Assembly (NCBI GenBank): GCA_021846985.1
Contig: JAJZVX010000033.1
Span: forward strand, 1 to 35,409
Source: Acidobacteriota bacterium
GTDB taxonomy: Bacteria; Acidobacteriota; Terriglobia; Terriglobales; Acidobacteriaceae
Direction of reading: 5' to 3'
Length of the DNA stretch: 35,409 nt
The notes below the pieces were generated by a model, which saw only the letters and a program-made list of their open reading frames with translations, did no database searches and was not told where the DNA came from. Each line of letters opens with the position of its first letter. Within the stretch, counting starts at the first letter, position 1. The translations under genes were made by a program, and so were the position numbers. Shown piece by piece: positions 14,173-24,090 of this stretch.

Positions 14173-15471
14173 GTGACCCATACGCTGCTCCTCATCACGC
14201 TGCTCGTCAAGCTGGGCGTGGCCGCGGCCGTGGCCAGCGCCCTGGCCCGCTCGCACACGTTTCAGCGCCTGCTGTTTGCCGAGCACCGCCGCCACCGGCA
14301 GACCGCCGCCATGCTGGCCTTTTTCCTGGTGCCGCTCACTCTGGGCGTCTGGGTCCGCACCGCCGTCCCCAACTTTCTTGCCGCCGACATCTCCTTCGAG
14401 GCCGTGATTCTTCTGGGCCTGTTGGTTGGGCCGGGCTGGGCCATGCTGGGCGGCGCTGTTCTCTCCGTTCCGGCTCTCTTCCATCACGAATTCCTTGCCC
14501 TGCCCTTCAACATGGTTCTTGGCCTCAGTGCCGGCATCTTCGGCCGCTTTGTGGAGATGGAGGAGATCTGGTCCTTCACGCCGCTTATCGACCTCAGCCT
14601 CTACCGCTGGGTGCGCCGCAACCTGAGCAAGCCCCGCATCGACCGGCAGATCCTCATGCTATTTCTCATTGTGGCCATGGAGGTGGTGCGGGAGTGGCTG
14701 GCCCGTCTTTATCCCCGTCGTCTTTTTGCTCTCAATACTGATGTCTGGGGCTTCCGGATTCTTGTCTGGCTTTGTGCGCCCATGGTGGTGGGCATCGCCC
14801 TGAAGGTGTGGAACGCCCTGCGCATCGAAATCAAGCTGGAAGAGCAGAAGCGTCTCCTGCTGGAAGCGCGTCTGGACGCCCTGCAGCGCCAGATCAATCC
14901 CCATTTTCTCTTTAATACCCTCAACTCCATCGCCTCGCTGGTGCGCGTGAAGCCCAAGCTGGCCCGCGAGATGACGGTCAAGCTCGCCAGCATCCTGCGC
15001 GCCCTGCTGAAAGATCACGACACCTACGTTCCCCTGCGCGAGGAGCTTGCCTTCACCGACGATTATCTTGACATCGAGGTGGTTCGCTTCGGTTCCGAAA
15101 AGCTGCGTGTTGAAAAGGAGATCGATCCTCGCACGCTCGATGTGCTGGTGCCCAGCATTCTTCTTCAGCCGCTCATCGAAAACAGCATCAAGCACGGCTT
15201 GGAGCCGCGCATTCACGGCGGCACCATCACCCTGCGCAGCCAGCTTGCCGGGGGCCGCGTCACCATCGAGGTGGCCGATGACGGCGTGGGCATGGGCGCT
15301 CGTCCTCTGTCGGCCCTGGCGCGCACCGGCGCCGGCATCGGGCTGCGCAATGTGCGGGAGCGCCTCGAAGTTCTTTACGGCAACCAGGCGCGCTTCGAGG
15401 TGGTCAGCCATCCCGGCCGCGGCACGCTGGTGTCCATTGAGATTCCGGCGAATCTGGCTGAAGCAACTTGA
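14173..15471 (+). CDS. LytS/YpdA-type sensor histidine kinase
   Basis: A 432-residue membrane histidine kinase. The N-terminal half has about five to six hydrophobic helices (1 to about 212). The His_kinase domain follows with the phospho-acceptor in QINPHFLFNTLNSI (His244). The ATPase domain has the N-box QPLIENSIKHG (332-342), G1 box DDGVGM (369-374) and G2 box GAGIGLRNVRERL (386-398). This type normally phosphorylates a LytTR response regulator. None is adjacent here, so the partner is elsewhere. The start is GTG at 14173, just after TACAGT. Signal sensed is unknown. Confidence 0.88.
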   Translation: MTHTLLLITLLVKLGVAAAVASALARSHTFQRLLFAEHRRHRQTAAMLAFFLVPLTLGVWVRTAVPNFLAADISFEAVILLGLLVGPGWAMLGGAVLSVPALFHHEFLALPFNMVLGLSAGIFGRFVEMEEIWSFTPLIDLSLYRWVRRNLSKPRIDRQILMLFLIVAMEVVREWLARLYPRRLFALNTDVWGFRILVWLCAPMVVGIALKVWNALRIEIKLEEQKRLLLEARLDALQRQINPHFLFNTLNSIASLVRVKPKLAREMTVKLASILRALLKDHDTYVPLREELAFTDDYLDIEVVRFGSEKLRVEKEIDPRTLDVLVPSILLQPLIENSIKHGLEPRIHGGTITLRSQLAGGRVTIEVADDGVGMGARPLSALARTGAGIGLRNVRERLEVLYGNQARFEVVSHPGRGTLVSIEIPANLAEAT

Positions 15472-15724
15472 TCCCGACCCTCAGTTCGTGGCCAAAGGGG
15501 AGCCCGCCGCGGCCACCGGCCATTCCTGGCCCCATGTTGGCGCAAGAAGCGGGTCCAAAATCCTGTATGGAGTTTCTCCGCGGGCGCGCACGGACGCCAT
15601 TCCCTGGCGCGCGCCCGGAGCAGCCCCGCCAAGGCGGCTTGCCGGGAGTCTGCCGGCCGGCGCGGGTTTGGCGGCCACGGCCAGCCGTGAAGATGCGCGA
15701 GTTCTCGTTCCATGGGGATGGCTG

Positions 15725-15730
15725 TATGCT
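15725..15730 (+). promoter_or_regulatory. -10 box of a probable leaderless MBL promoter
   Basis: TATGCT ends six bases before the ATG at 15737; no Shine-Dalgarno is visible. The preceding 265-base gap after the kinase holds nothing else that I recognise. Confidence 0.35.
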
Positions 15731-15736
15731 CAGAGC

Positions 15737-16705
15737 ATGGTGCGTTTCACGGTGCTGGCGTCGGGCTCCAGGGGCAACAGCGCCCTCGTCTGCAGCGGCC
15801 GCACCCGCATCCTCGTTGATTGCGGCCTGAGTTGCCGCGAACTGTTCCGCCGCATGAAGCTGGCCGGCGAAGATCCCGCCACGCTCGACGCCATCGTAAT
15901 CACGCACGAGCATTCCGATCACGTTGCCGGCGTGGCCGTCACCGCGCGCAAACTCGGCATCCCCGTCTACTTCACCGAGGCCACGCACCGCGCCTGGATG
16001 CGCTGGCTCGCTCCCCGCCGCCAGATGACCTACGCGCAGTGGCTGGAGCAGTGCCGCCGCCAGGCAGCGGAGCGCCAGGCCGAGGCCGATGCCCCCGAGG
16101 AAGGCGAACCGGACGCCTCCGACCTTGCCGCGGAATCGACCGCCGAGGCTCCAGCGACCGAGGCGGGAGAGGCGGCGCCCACCGCCGGCAAAGATCCCGC
16201 ATGGCTTCCCTCCGTCCAGTACTTCGAGGCCGGCACGCCCTTTGCAATCGGCGACATTGCCGTCAACCCCTTCACGGTTTCGCACGACGCCGCCGATCCG
16301 GTTGGCTTTGTTTTTCAGGCTGAGGGCGTGCGCCTGGCCCTGGCCACCGACCTGGGCTACGTTTCTCCCAACGTCAGGGCGCAGCTCCAGCGCCTGGACC
16401 TTCTGCTGCTCGAGTCCAACCACGATCTGGAGATGCTCCGCGATGGCCCTTACCCCTGGTCTGTGAAGCAGCGTGTGCTCTCCCGCGTGGGCCACCTTTC
16501 CAACGAGGCGGCGGCCTCGTTTCTCGAAGAGGGCTACGACGGCCAGGCCGCCTACGTAATCCTTGGCCATCTGTCTGAAAATAATAATCTTCCTGAACTT
16601 GCCCGCCTTGCGGCCGAACGCGCGCTGAGCTGCCACGCCTCCTTGCTGGCTAACCGCATTCTGTTGGCCGCGCAGCATGAGCCGCTTCCGCCGGTTTGCT
16701 TTTAA
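15737..16705 (+). CDS. WalJ/YycJ-like metallo-beta-lactamase-fold hydrolase
   Basis: A 322-residue MBL-fold protein. It starts MVRFTVLASGSRGNSALV, the usual opening of the WalJ/YycJ group, and has the metal motif THEHSDH (56-62) plus later ligands around VSHDA (182-185), LATDLGYV (202-209) and LGHLSENNN (276-284). WalJ proteins are probably nucleases (5'-exonuclease activity reported) linked to DNA repair. An extra segment of about 65 residues, rich in Ala and Glu (about 92-158), interrupts the fold. The frame is open far upstream, but only the ATG at 15737 gives the family N-terminus. Confidence 0.83.
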   Translation: MVRFTVLASGSRGNSALVCSGRTRILVDCGLSCRELFRRMKLAGEDPATLDAIVITHEHSDHVAGVAVTARKLGIPVYFTEATHRAWMRWLAPRRQMTYAQWLEQCRRQAAERQAEADAPEEGEPDASDLAAESTAEAPATEAGEAAPTAGKDPAWLPSVQYFEAGTPFAIGDIAVNPFTVSHDAADPVGFVFQAEGVRLALATDLGYVSPNVRAQLQRLDLLLLESNHDLEMLRDGPYPWSVKQRVLSRVGHLSNEAAASFLEEGYDGQAAYVILGHLSENNNLPELARLAAERALSCHASLLANRILLAAQHEPLPPVCF

Positions 16706-16963
16706 TGCCTATTTGGTTCTAGGCAGAATAGGTTACAATTTGACTAGATACGGGTCATACTCTGTGCCGGGTGGTTTAGAGAGGAAAGACGCGCGGATGT
16801 TTTTCCCTCGAGGCAGAATGGAGGAGGCGAAACGCCGCTGGCCCCGACAGGTGCGGCCTGGCCGGGTGACGGGGTGCGATTTTGCCCCGGAAGAACCGCT
16901 GCCGTGTGAGCCGCAGTGCAACCAGCGGTGGACAACATCCTTCGCAAAGAGAGTCTAAGAATT
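16706..16963 (+). other. 258-base gap with a possible promoter
   Basis: TACAAT (16734-16739, 5/6 to the -10 consensus) is preceded by a weak TTGGTT (16713-16718) at 15 bases. The next gene starts at 16964, so the leader would be about 220 bases. Local hairpins can be drawn, but no RNA family was recognised. Confidence 0.3.
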
Positions 16964-17425
16964 ATGGCAAGAACACGCTGTACCGACCGAGTTGTGGGCG
17001 CCATCCTGGCAAGCTGGCGTTACGACATCTCGGGAATCTCTCCCGAGATGCGCAAGGACTACGAACATCATTTTGCCGAATGCGCTCATTGCAGCGCGCG
17101 GCAGAAATTTCATCGCAGCCTCGACGTTACGCTTGCCGTTCTCACTTCCTTAGCCGTTTTTTTCTTTCTCTTCGCGCTTGCCGTTCTCAAGCACATCAAG
17201 CCGCTGGAGCACGTCGCCTTCAATGTCTTCAGACTGGACCGCTACGACACCTACCATATGCTGGTGTCGGCGGGGATCGCTGGCTTGTGTTTTTCCGTGA
17301 TCGCCCTGGTCCTGGTGCTGACCGCCACGCCGGCGTCCAGCTACCTGAGCGACATTGCCGTCGAGCGCGCCCGGCTATTGGAAGAGCGGCTGCCCGCCGC
17401 CATCAAGTCTCTGCGCCCGCGCTAG
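16964..17425 (+). CDS. two-helix membrane protein with anti-sigma-like zinc motif
   Basis: Not a family I can name. The 153-residue protein has a soluble N-terminus with H36-F-A-E-C40-A-H-C43, the HxxxCxxC pattern of zinc-binding anti-sigma factors, at the end of a short helical region (EMRKDYEHHFAECAHC). Two hydrophobic helices follow (about 54-74 and 98-122), and a charged C-terminal helix (about 128-150). No sigma factor is nearby, so a true anti-sigma role is unproven. The start at 16964 is preferred over an in-frame ATG at 16916 because AGAGAG lies about nine bases before it. Confidence 0.6.
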   Translation: MARTRCTDRVVGAILASWRYDISGISPEMRKDYEHHFAECAHCSARQKFHRSLDVTLAVLTSLAVFFFLFALAVLKHIKPLEHVAFNVFRLDRYDTYHMLVSAGIAGLCFSVIALVLVLTATPASSYLSDIAVERARLLEERLPAAIKSLRPR

Positions 17426-17435
17426 GGCCGGTCCG

Positions 17436-17467
17436 GCATCCCGGGTCTGCGTTCCCCGGCGGGATGC
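17436..17467 (+). terminator. hairpin after the zinc-motif membrane protein
   Basis: Perfect 8-bp inverted repeat GCATCCCG (17436-17443) / CGGGATGC (17460-17467), 11 bases after the stop codon. Only GTTTG follows, so termination is uncertain. Confidence 0.35.
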
Positions 17468-17656
17468 GTTTGCGCGCGTCCGGCTGCTGGCCTGTTTTCA
17501 TCCACGCCGCTAATGACAAAGGTTTTCCTTTGCGCCGCGCGGCGCGCCATCTTCTGCCGATAAACCAACCGTACCGGCCCGCATGCCTGGGGGACGGTGG
17601 GCGCGGGCTGCGGTCGATTCTGCCCGCGCGACTCCCATCGAAGGTGGATCGCCGGC

Positions 17657-18043
17657 ATGAAGCCGTTCTTCGCCGTCGCCGTTCTGTTTCTCTGCGTGCC
17701 CGTGGCGGCCCAAACGCTTCCCGACGCGCCCACGCCTCATCTGGAACGCGCCGACTGGCTTCTGCTCGCCAATGTAGCCGGGGCGCGCGCCTTCGATACC
17801 TGGTCCACGCGCAGGTCGCTTGACTACGGCAACCGCGAAAAGTTTCTTCCCGGCGCCCTGGTAAACCACACGGCGGCACTGTCTGCGTTCGAGGCGGGCT
17901 TTGTCGCGGTGGACTACTATACCGCCCGCGGCCTCATTCGCCGCCGCCACCGCAAGTTGGCGCGGCTGTTGCTGCTGGCCGACGCGGCGCAGGTGTGGCC
18001 CTGGGTCATTCGCAATCTCACCATGCCCCGGAACAACCGTTGA
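17657..18043 (+). CDS. small secreted or membrane-associated protein, unknown function
   Basis: I recognise no domain. The 128-residue product has a clean signal peptide (MKPFFAVAVLFLCVPVAAQ, cut after about 18-19) and then a mature start TLPDAP. The rest is rich in Ala, Leu and Arg with amphipathic helices (ADWLLLANVAGARAFDTWSTRR; AALSAFEAGFVAVDYYTARG) and a basic patch RRRHRKLAR. It is followed by a strong terminator, so it is the last gene of its unit. Confidence 0.6.
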   Translation: MKPFFAVAVLFLCVPVAAQTLPDAPTPHLERADWLLLANVAGARAFDTWSTRRSLDYGNREKFLPGALVNHTAALSAFEAGFVAVDYYTARGLIRRRHRKLARLLLLADAAQVWPWVIRNLTMPRNNR

Positions 18044-18079
18044 ACCTTCCGCGGCGCCGGCCTGCCGCGGAAACGGAAA

Positions 18080-18112
18080 GGGCGAAGCCGCGATGGCTTC
18101 GCCCTGGTTTTT
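18080..18112 (+). terminator. Rho-independent terminator
   Basis: Perfect 10-bp stem GGGCGAAGCC (18080-18089) / GGCTTCGCCC (18095-18104), five-base loop, then TGGTTTTT. It ends the plus-strand gene before it. The minus-strand reading (followed by TTTCCGTTTCC) may also serve the convergent gpmI. Confidence 0.8.
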
Positions 18113-18128
18113 CGCCCGCCGGCGCTGC

Positions 18129-19742
18129 CTATTTGCCCAGCGCGATGCGCATGTCCCGGCCCGTCATCTCCTGCGGCTCGGCGATCTTCAGGATGTTGAG
18201 GATGGTGGGCGAAACATCGCGCAGTGAGCCGTCGTTGCGCAGGCGGTAGTTGGCGGCGTCCTCGGCCACATAAATAAACGGCACGGGGTTGGTGGTGTGC
18301 GCGGTGTGCGGTTCGCCGGTTGCGGGGTCCACCATGGTCTCGCAGTTGCCGTGGTCCGCGGTCACAATCCACACCGCGTTTCGTTCCCGCACCGCCTTGT
18401 AGATGCGCGTCAGTTGCCGGTCCACGGCCTCCACCGCCTGGATCGCCGCCGGAAGCACGCCCGTGTGCCCCACCATGTCGGGATTGGCGAAGTTGGAAAC
18501 GATCAGGTCGAAGCTGTCGTCCAGGATCGCTTTCTCGATGGTGTCGCCCACGCCCACGGAGCTCATCTCCGGTTGCAGGTCGTAGGTGGCCACCTTCGGC
18601 GAGGGCGTGAGGATGCGTTCCTCGCCGGCGAATGGCTTTTCCACGCCGCCGTTGAAGAAGAAGGTCACGTGGGCGAACTTCTCCGTCTCCGCCGTGCGCA
18701 GGTTGCGCAGGTGGGCGTCGGCAAGCATGTTGCCCAGGATGTGCTCCATGGACTGCGGCGGGCTTACGATGGGCAACTCAAACTTTTCGTCGTACTGCGT
18801 CATGCAGGTGTAGTGCAGGTTCTTCGGAATCTCGCGGCGAGGAATGGTCTGGTCCAGAGCCTCCCATGCGTCCAGGTCGCGCCCGCCTTCCTTGTTCAGT
18901 CCGCTCTCACGGCAGAGCACCCGCGTGATCTGCCGGGCGCGGTCGGCGCGGAAGTTGAAGTTCAGCACCGCGTCCTCGTCGCGAATCAATCCCAGCGGCC
19001 GCTCGTGCTCGTCCACAATGGTTACCGGGATCACGAACTCATCCTGCACGCCGCTGTTGTAGCTGGCGCGGATGGCCTCGACGGCATCGGCCGCCGTCAC
19101 GCACTCGCCCTTGCCCAGGCAGAGCGCGTCAAAGGCCTTGCGCTCGCGCTCCCAGCGTTTGTCGCGGTCCATGGCATAATAGCGCCCGCTCACGGAGGCG
19201 ATTTTGCCCACGCCATACTCGCGCAGCTTCTGCTCCAGCTTGGCCACATAGTCGATGCCCGAGGTGGGGGGGGTGTCCCGTCCGTCCAGAAATGCGTGAA
19301 TGAAGACCCGCTCCAGGCCGTACGCGCGCGCCGCCCGCAGCAGCGCATACAGATGCTCCTCGTGGGAGTGCACGCCGCCGTCGGAGACCAGTCCGATCAG
19401 GTGCAGGGCACGGCCCTTCTGGCGGGCGTGCTCGAAACTGGCCAGCACCTGCGCGTTTTTCTTCAGCGTGTCCTCGGCCACCATCACGTCGATGCGGGTG
19501 ATGTCCATTTGCACAATGCGGCCGGCGCCGATGTTGAGATGTCCCACTTCGCTGTTGCCCATCTGTCCGTTGGGCAGGCCGACAAAGTGCTCCGAGGCCT
19601 GGATGAGCGTGTTGGGATACTCGCGCAGCAGCGTGTCGAAGGTGGGTTTGCGCGCCAGGGCCACGGCATTGTTGGCGGTTTCCGTCCGATAACCCCATCC
19701 GTCCAGGATGGTCAGTACGACAGATCGTTTGGTGGATGCCAC
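18129..19742 (-). CDS. gpmI: 2,3-bisphosphoglycerate-independent phosphoglycerate mutase
   Basis: Interconverts 3- and 2-phosphoglycerate in glycolysis, using two Mn ions. The 537-residue protein opens with the metal motif [12 protein letters not shown], has the phospho-Ser in [17 protein letters not shown] (Ser64), [12 protein letters not shown] and [10 protein letters not shown], and the C-terminal metal ligands in [13 protein letters not shown] and VTADHGNCE. It is slightly longer than the common 510-515. The GTG start at 19742 follows GAGGAG by six bases. It lies downstream of eno on the same strand, but the eno terminator separates them. Confidence 0.95.
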   Translation of the reverse strand: MASTKRSVVLTILDGWGYRTETANNAVALARKPTFDTLLREYPNTLIQASEHFVGLPNGQMGNSEVGHLNIGAGRIVQMDITRIDVMVAEDTLKKNAQVLASFEHARQKGRALHLIGLVSDGGVHSHEEHLYALLRAARAYGLERVFIHAFLDGRDTPPTSGIDYVAKLEQKLREYGVGKIASVSGRYYAMDRDKRWERERKAFDALCLGKGECVTAADAVEAIRASYNSGVQDEFVIPVTIVDEHERPLGLIRDEDAVLNFNFRADRARQITRVLCRESGLNKEGGRDLDAWEALDQTIPRREIPKNLHYTCMTQYDEKFELPIVSPPQSMEHILGNMLADAHLRNLRTAETEKFAHVTFFFNGGVEKPFAGEERILTPSPKVATYDLQPEMSSVGVGDTIEKAILDDSFDLIVSNFANPDMVGHTGVLPAAIQAVEAVDRQLTRIYKAVRERNAVWIVTADHGNCETMVDPATGEPHTAHTTNPVPFIYVAEDAANYRLRNDGSLRDVSPTILNILKIAEPQEMTGRDMRIALGK

Positions 19743-19908
19743 GAAAAACTCCTCGCAATCGATAAAAAGCTCTCATCTCTAGGATAAACCGGAGAACCGT
19801 TACCGATCGTCTCTCCGCACTCGTGCCGGGGGCTGCGCTTTCATCGCGCACAGGCTGAATGGTTCGTTGATGGGTCTGACGTTGTATTCAGGCGAGTTGG
19901 GAGTGCGC

Positions 19909-19943
19909 AAAGAAAATGGGGAAGGAGCCATGGCTCCCTCCCC
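19909..19943 (-). terminator. Rho-independent terminator after eno
   Basis: A 12-bp stem (19918-19929 with 19932-19943; one G-U pair when read on the minus strand) followed by ATTTTCTTTG. It lies about 31 bases after the eno stop. Confidence 0.72.
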
Positions 19944-19973
19944 GGCCGTACCCGTTTCAGGAAGGATGGTGCG

Positions 19974-21767
<1,794 letters not shown>

Positions 21768-22712
21768 ATGCATCGGCCTGTTTCCGTGTGCGCCCTTTTT
21801 GTTTTTGCCGCCGCCGCCTTGTGCGCGCAGCAGGCGAGCCAGCCCAATCCCTACGAGGGCACCTCCAATCCTCCGCCCGACGACACCATCGTTGCCGCTG
21901 CTCCCGTGACGCCCGCGCCCCAGAAACCCGCGCCCGGCAAGCGCGCGGTGGTTCCCGCGGCGGTTCCCGCGCAGAACCCCGGCGCCACGCAGGCCGTGGA
22001 TCCCTCCATGAACTACCCCGACCCGTCAATGTATACCCCGGATCAGTCTGCGCCCTATCAGCCGCCGGTGCTGTCGCAGCGGACGTACTCCTCCGATCCC
22101 GACGGCGACATCGTTCACCCGCACGTCGTGGTTCGTCCCGGCGAGCTTGTGGCCGGCACCAAAATTCGTGTGCGCCTGGTCGATCGTCTTTCCACCGGCT
22201 ACAACGAACGCGGCGACCCGTTCCGCGCCCGTGTTGCCTCCGATGTCTACCAGGGTGACCATGTGCTGATCCCCGCCGGTTCTGAGATGACCGGCCATGT
22301 GGTCAAAATTTCTCACGGCCACTTCGCCGGCCACGGCGAGATGCGGCTCCGCCCCGAGTACGTGATTCTGCCCAATGGCCGCCGCTTCCGCATCGACGCC
22401 TTGCTGGTGGAGGCGCCCGGTTCCAAAGCCTCGGTGGGCGGCGAAGGCACTGTCCTGCCCGCCTCGCGCATGAAGACCGACGGCATTGCATACGGCGCGG
22501 GCGTGGGCGGCGGGGCTGTTACCGGAGCGTTTATTGGCGGTCCTGCCGGCGCGCTGGCAGGCTCCGTGGTTGGCGCCGGTCTGGTCACGGTTCACCTGCT
22601 CGTCAGCCATCCCCAGGCCATGCTCGAGCAAGGCGCCATCCTGGATTTCTCACTCACCCAGCCCCTGTATCTCACCTCCGCGCGCGAGATAGGGCAGGCC
22701 GGCACATACTAG
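21768..22712 (+). CDS. exported protein with TrbI/VirB10-like domain and glycine-rich segment
   Basis: A 314-residue exported protein. A signal peptide (1 to about 21) is followed by a long Pro/Ala-rich linker (25 to about 115). A beta-rich domain (about 118-215) has the pattern of TrbI/VirB10: GELVAGTKIRVRLVDRLSTG, then RARVASDVYQGDHVLIPAGS. A glycine-zipper-like stretch (GVGGGAVTGAFIGGPAGALA, about 245-264) could insert in or associate with a membrane, and the end (LEQGAILDFSLTQPL) resembles the last VirB10 strand. No conjugation or type IV secretion genes are nearby, so an envelope role is more likely. Translation starts after an AGGAGG site at 21768. Confidence 0.62.
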   Translation: MHRPVSVCALFVFAAAALCAQQASQPNPYEGTSNPPPDDTIVAAAPVTPAPQKPAPGKRAVVPAAVPAQNPGATQAVDPSMNYPDPSMYTPDQSAPYQPPVLSQRTYSSDPDGDIVHPHVVVRPGELVAGTKIRVRLVDRLSTGYNERGDPFRARVASDVYQGDHVLIPAGSEMTGHVVKISHGHFAGHGEMRLRPEYVILPNGRRFRIDALLVEAPGSKASVGGEGTVLPASRMKTDGIAYGAGVGGGAVTGAFIGGPAGALAGSVVGAGLVTVHLLVSHPQAMLEQGAILDFSLTQPLYLTSAREIGQAGTY

Positions 22713-22754
22713 GGCTCGACCAGAGTCATGATCGGACCGGGTGGATGATTCTCT

Positions 22755-23414
22755 CTAGACGGGCGGCAGGCCATCCACCACCGGCACTCCGGCGGGCGGC
22801 GAAAAGCGGAAGGTTCCGGCGGGCAGCGTCACATTGGGCGTTTCGCCCGTGAACGTAAAGCGGGTTGCGGCGCCGTCGGTCTCGTCCATCTCGATGCCGG
22901 TGATGACGCCGTCGGCGGTTACGGTCAGGGTGAGCCGCTTCACGCGTTCCTGCATGCCCTTGGGCTGGCCGGTGAGCGTATATGCGCCGCCGGGCGCGGC
23001 GCTGAGTGTCAGGTTGACCAGTTCCTTTTCCAGTTCGGTGTGGCCCAGCAGAAAGCGCAGCGGCGAGCGCAGGTCGTCGAGCTCTTTGGCGCGCACGCGC
23101 TGCACCTGGGAGTCGCCGCGGCTGTAGAACCAGCCCCAGCGGCCGTCGAGCAGGAAGATTTTGCCCGCCGGCTGGGCGTATTCCCATTTCATGCGGCCAG
23201 GCTTTTCCAGCAGCAGCGTTCCGCTTTCCACGCGCCGCATGCCGAAGCCCGCATAACTTTCGCTGAAGCCCGCCCGGAGCGAGCGCAGATGGTTGTAGTG
23301 GCTATCCACGCGCTGGGCGAGGCTCTTGGCGGTGAGCGTGCCGGGCTGGGCGGCAAGGCAGGTTGCCAGCAGGGCCGCCGCCAGCAGGCCGCCCCACCGC
23401 AGGCGCGCCGTCAT
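22755..23414 (-). CDS. lolA: LolA-like periplasmic lipoprotein carrier
   Basis: LolA ferries lipoproteins across the periplasm to the outer membrane. The 219 residues have a signal peptide (1 to about 22) and then the LolA pattern: LAQRVDSHYNHLRSLRAGFS, GTLLLEKPGRMKWEYAQPAG, DGRWGWFYSRGDSQVQR and SPLRFLLG, with later beta strands (TLTVTADGVITGIEMDE). The ATG overlaps the stop of the upstream pilin-like gene (ATGA), so the two are translationally coupled. LolA paralogues with other tasks exist, so the exact role in this operon is open. Confidence 0.85.
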   Translation of the reverse strand: MTARLRWGGLLAAALLATCLAAQPGTLTAKSLAQRVDSHYNHLRSLRAGFSESYAGFGMRRVESGTLLLEKPGRMKWEYAQPAGKIFLLDGRWGWFYSRGDSQVQRVRAKELDDLRSPLRFLLGHTELEKELVNLTLSAAPGGAYTLTGQPKGMQERVKRLTLTVTADGVITGIEMDETDGAATRFTFTGETPNVTLPAGTFRFSPPAGVPVVDGLPPV

Positions 23415-23965
23415 TGCAGGTTCTGGGTGCAGTTGGTGCCGCCCGCCGGGTCGGCCTTGATGGTGCCGAACTGGTCGGTGCAGAAGCCCCGGTTGCCCGT
23501 TTGCCCCACCGTCTGCGGAACCGCCGTTACCTGGTAGCCCGTGATCCGGTCTACGCTGTTCAGGTTCACCTTGGTGCAGTTGCCGATGGTGAAGATGTAG
23601 CCCGACTTGATCCCTGTGGCCAGGTCAGGCTGCAAAAACTGGCCCGCCGCAGGGGTCGGCGGCCCGGACTTGGGATCGCCTCCCAGCGCCGCCAGCGAGC
23701 AGGCGTAACCGTTCGACGGGAAGGTGGACTCGTACTGCATCTCCGCCTGGGTAATGGTCCGGATCGACTGGATGGCCGAGGTTTCGTTGGCCTGCTTTTT
23801 CAGGCTGCCGATGGTGGGAATCGCCATGAGCATCAGGATGAGAATGATGGCGATGACGATCAGCAACTCCATCAGGGTGAAGCCGTTGGGCAGCGCGCGG
23901 CCCGCGCGGGAGCCGTCTGCCTGTGCGGCGCCATGGCCGCGGATAGAGAATGACTTGCGATTCAT
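23411..23965 (-). CDS. type IV pilin / type II secretion pseudopilin-like protein
   Basis: A 184-residue prepilin. The peptidase site is NG-FTLMELLIVIAII, with cleavage after Gly28 and Glu at mature position 5 (Glu33). The leader of 28 residues is long for a pilin. A single N-terminal helix runs to about residue 60; the C-terminal part has four cysteines and a GIKSGYIFTIGNC segment like pseudopilins of Acidobacteriota. The start at 23965 follows GGAG by six bases. No secretion ATPase, platform protein or prepilin peptidase is in the window. It is coupled to lolA downstream. Confidence 0.8.
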   Translation of the reverse strand: MNRKSFSIRGHGAAQADGSRAGRALPNGFTLMELLIVIAIILILMLMAIPTIGSLKKQANETSAIQSIRTITQAEMQYESTFPSNGYACSLAALGGDPKSGPPTPAAGQFLQPDLATGIKSGYIFTIGNCTKVNLNSVDRITGYQVTAVPQTVGQTGNRGFCTDQFGTIKADPAGGTNCTQNLQ

Positions 23966-24090
23966 GGGACTCCAGCGCCTCGTCGACCGGGGAAACAACC
24001 CCACCCCGTCCGTGAAAATCCTACAACGTAAGGACGCGAAAGGGAAATGCGCCGCTCGTTCGTGCGGCTGAACTCTGCTTTGCGGTCTCC

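Noticed and set aside
16780..16800. Resemblance of GAGAGGAAAGACG to the conserved RNase P RNA box GAGGAAAGTCC
   Set aside because: The partner box (ACAGAAAT...) and the needed length are missing; the gap has only 258 bases.
18297..19787. Plus-strand open frame of nearly 500 codons opposite gpmI
   Set aside because: gpmI on the minus strand shows all catalytic motifs; the plus frame is its His/Val-rich shadow.
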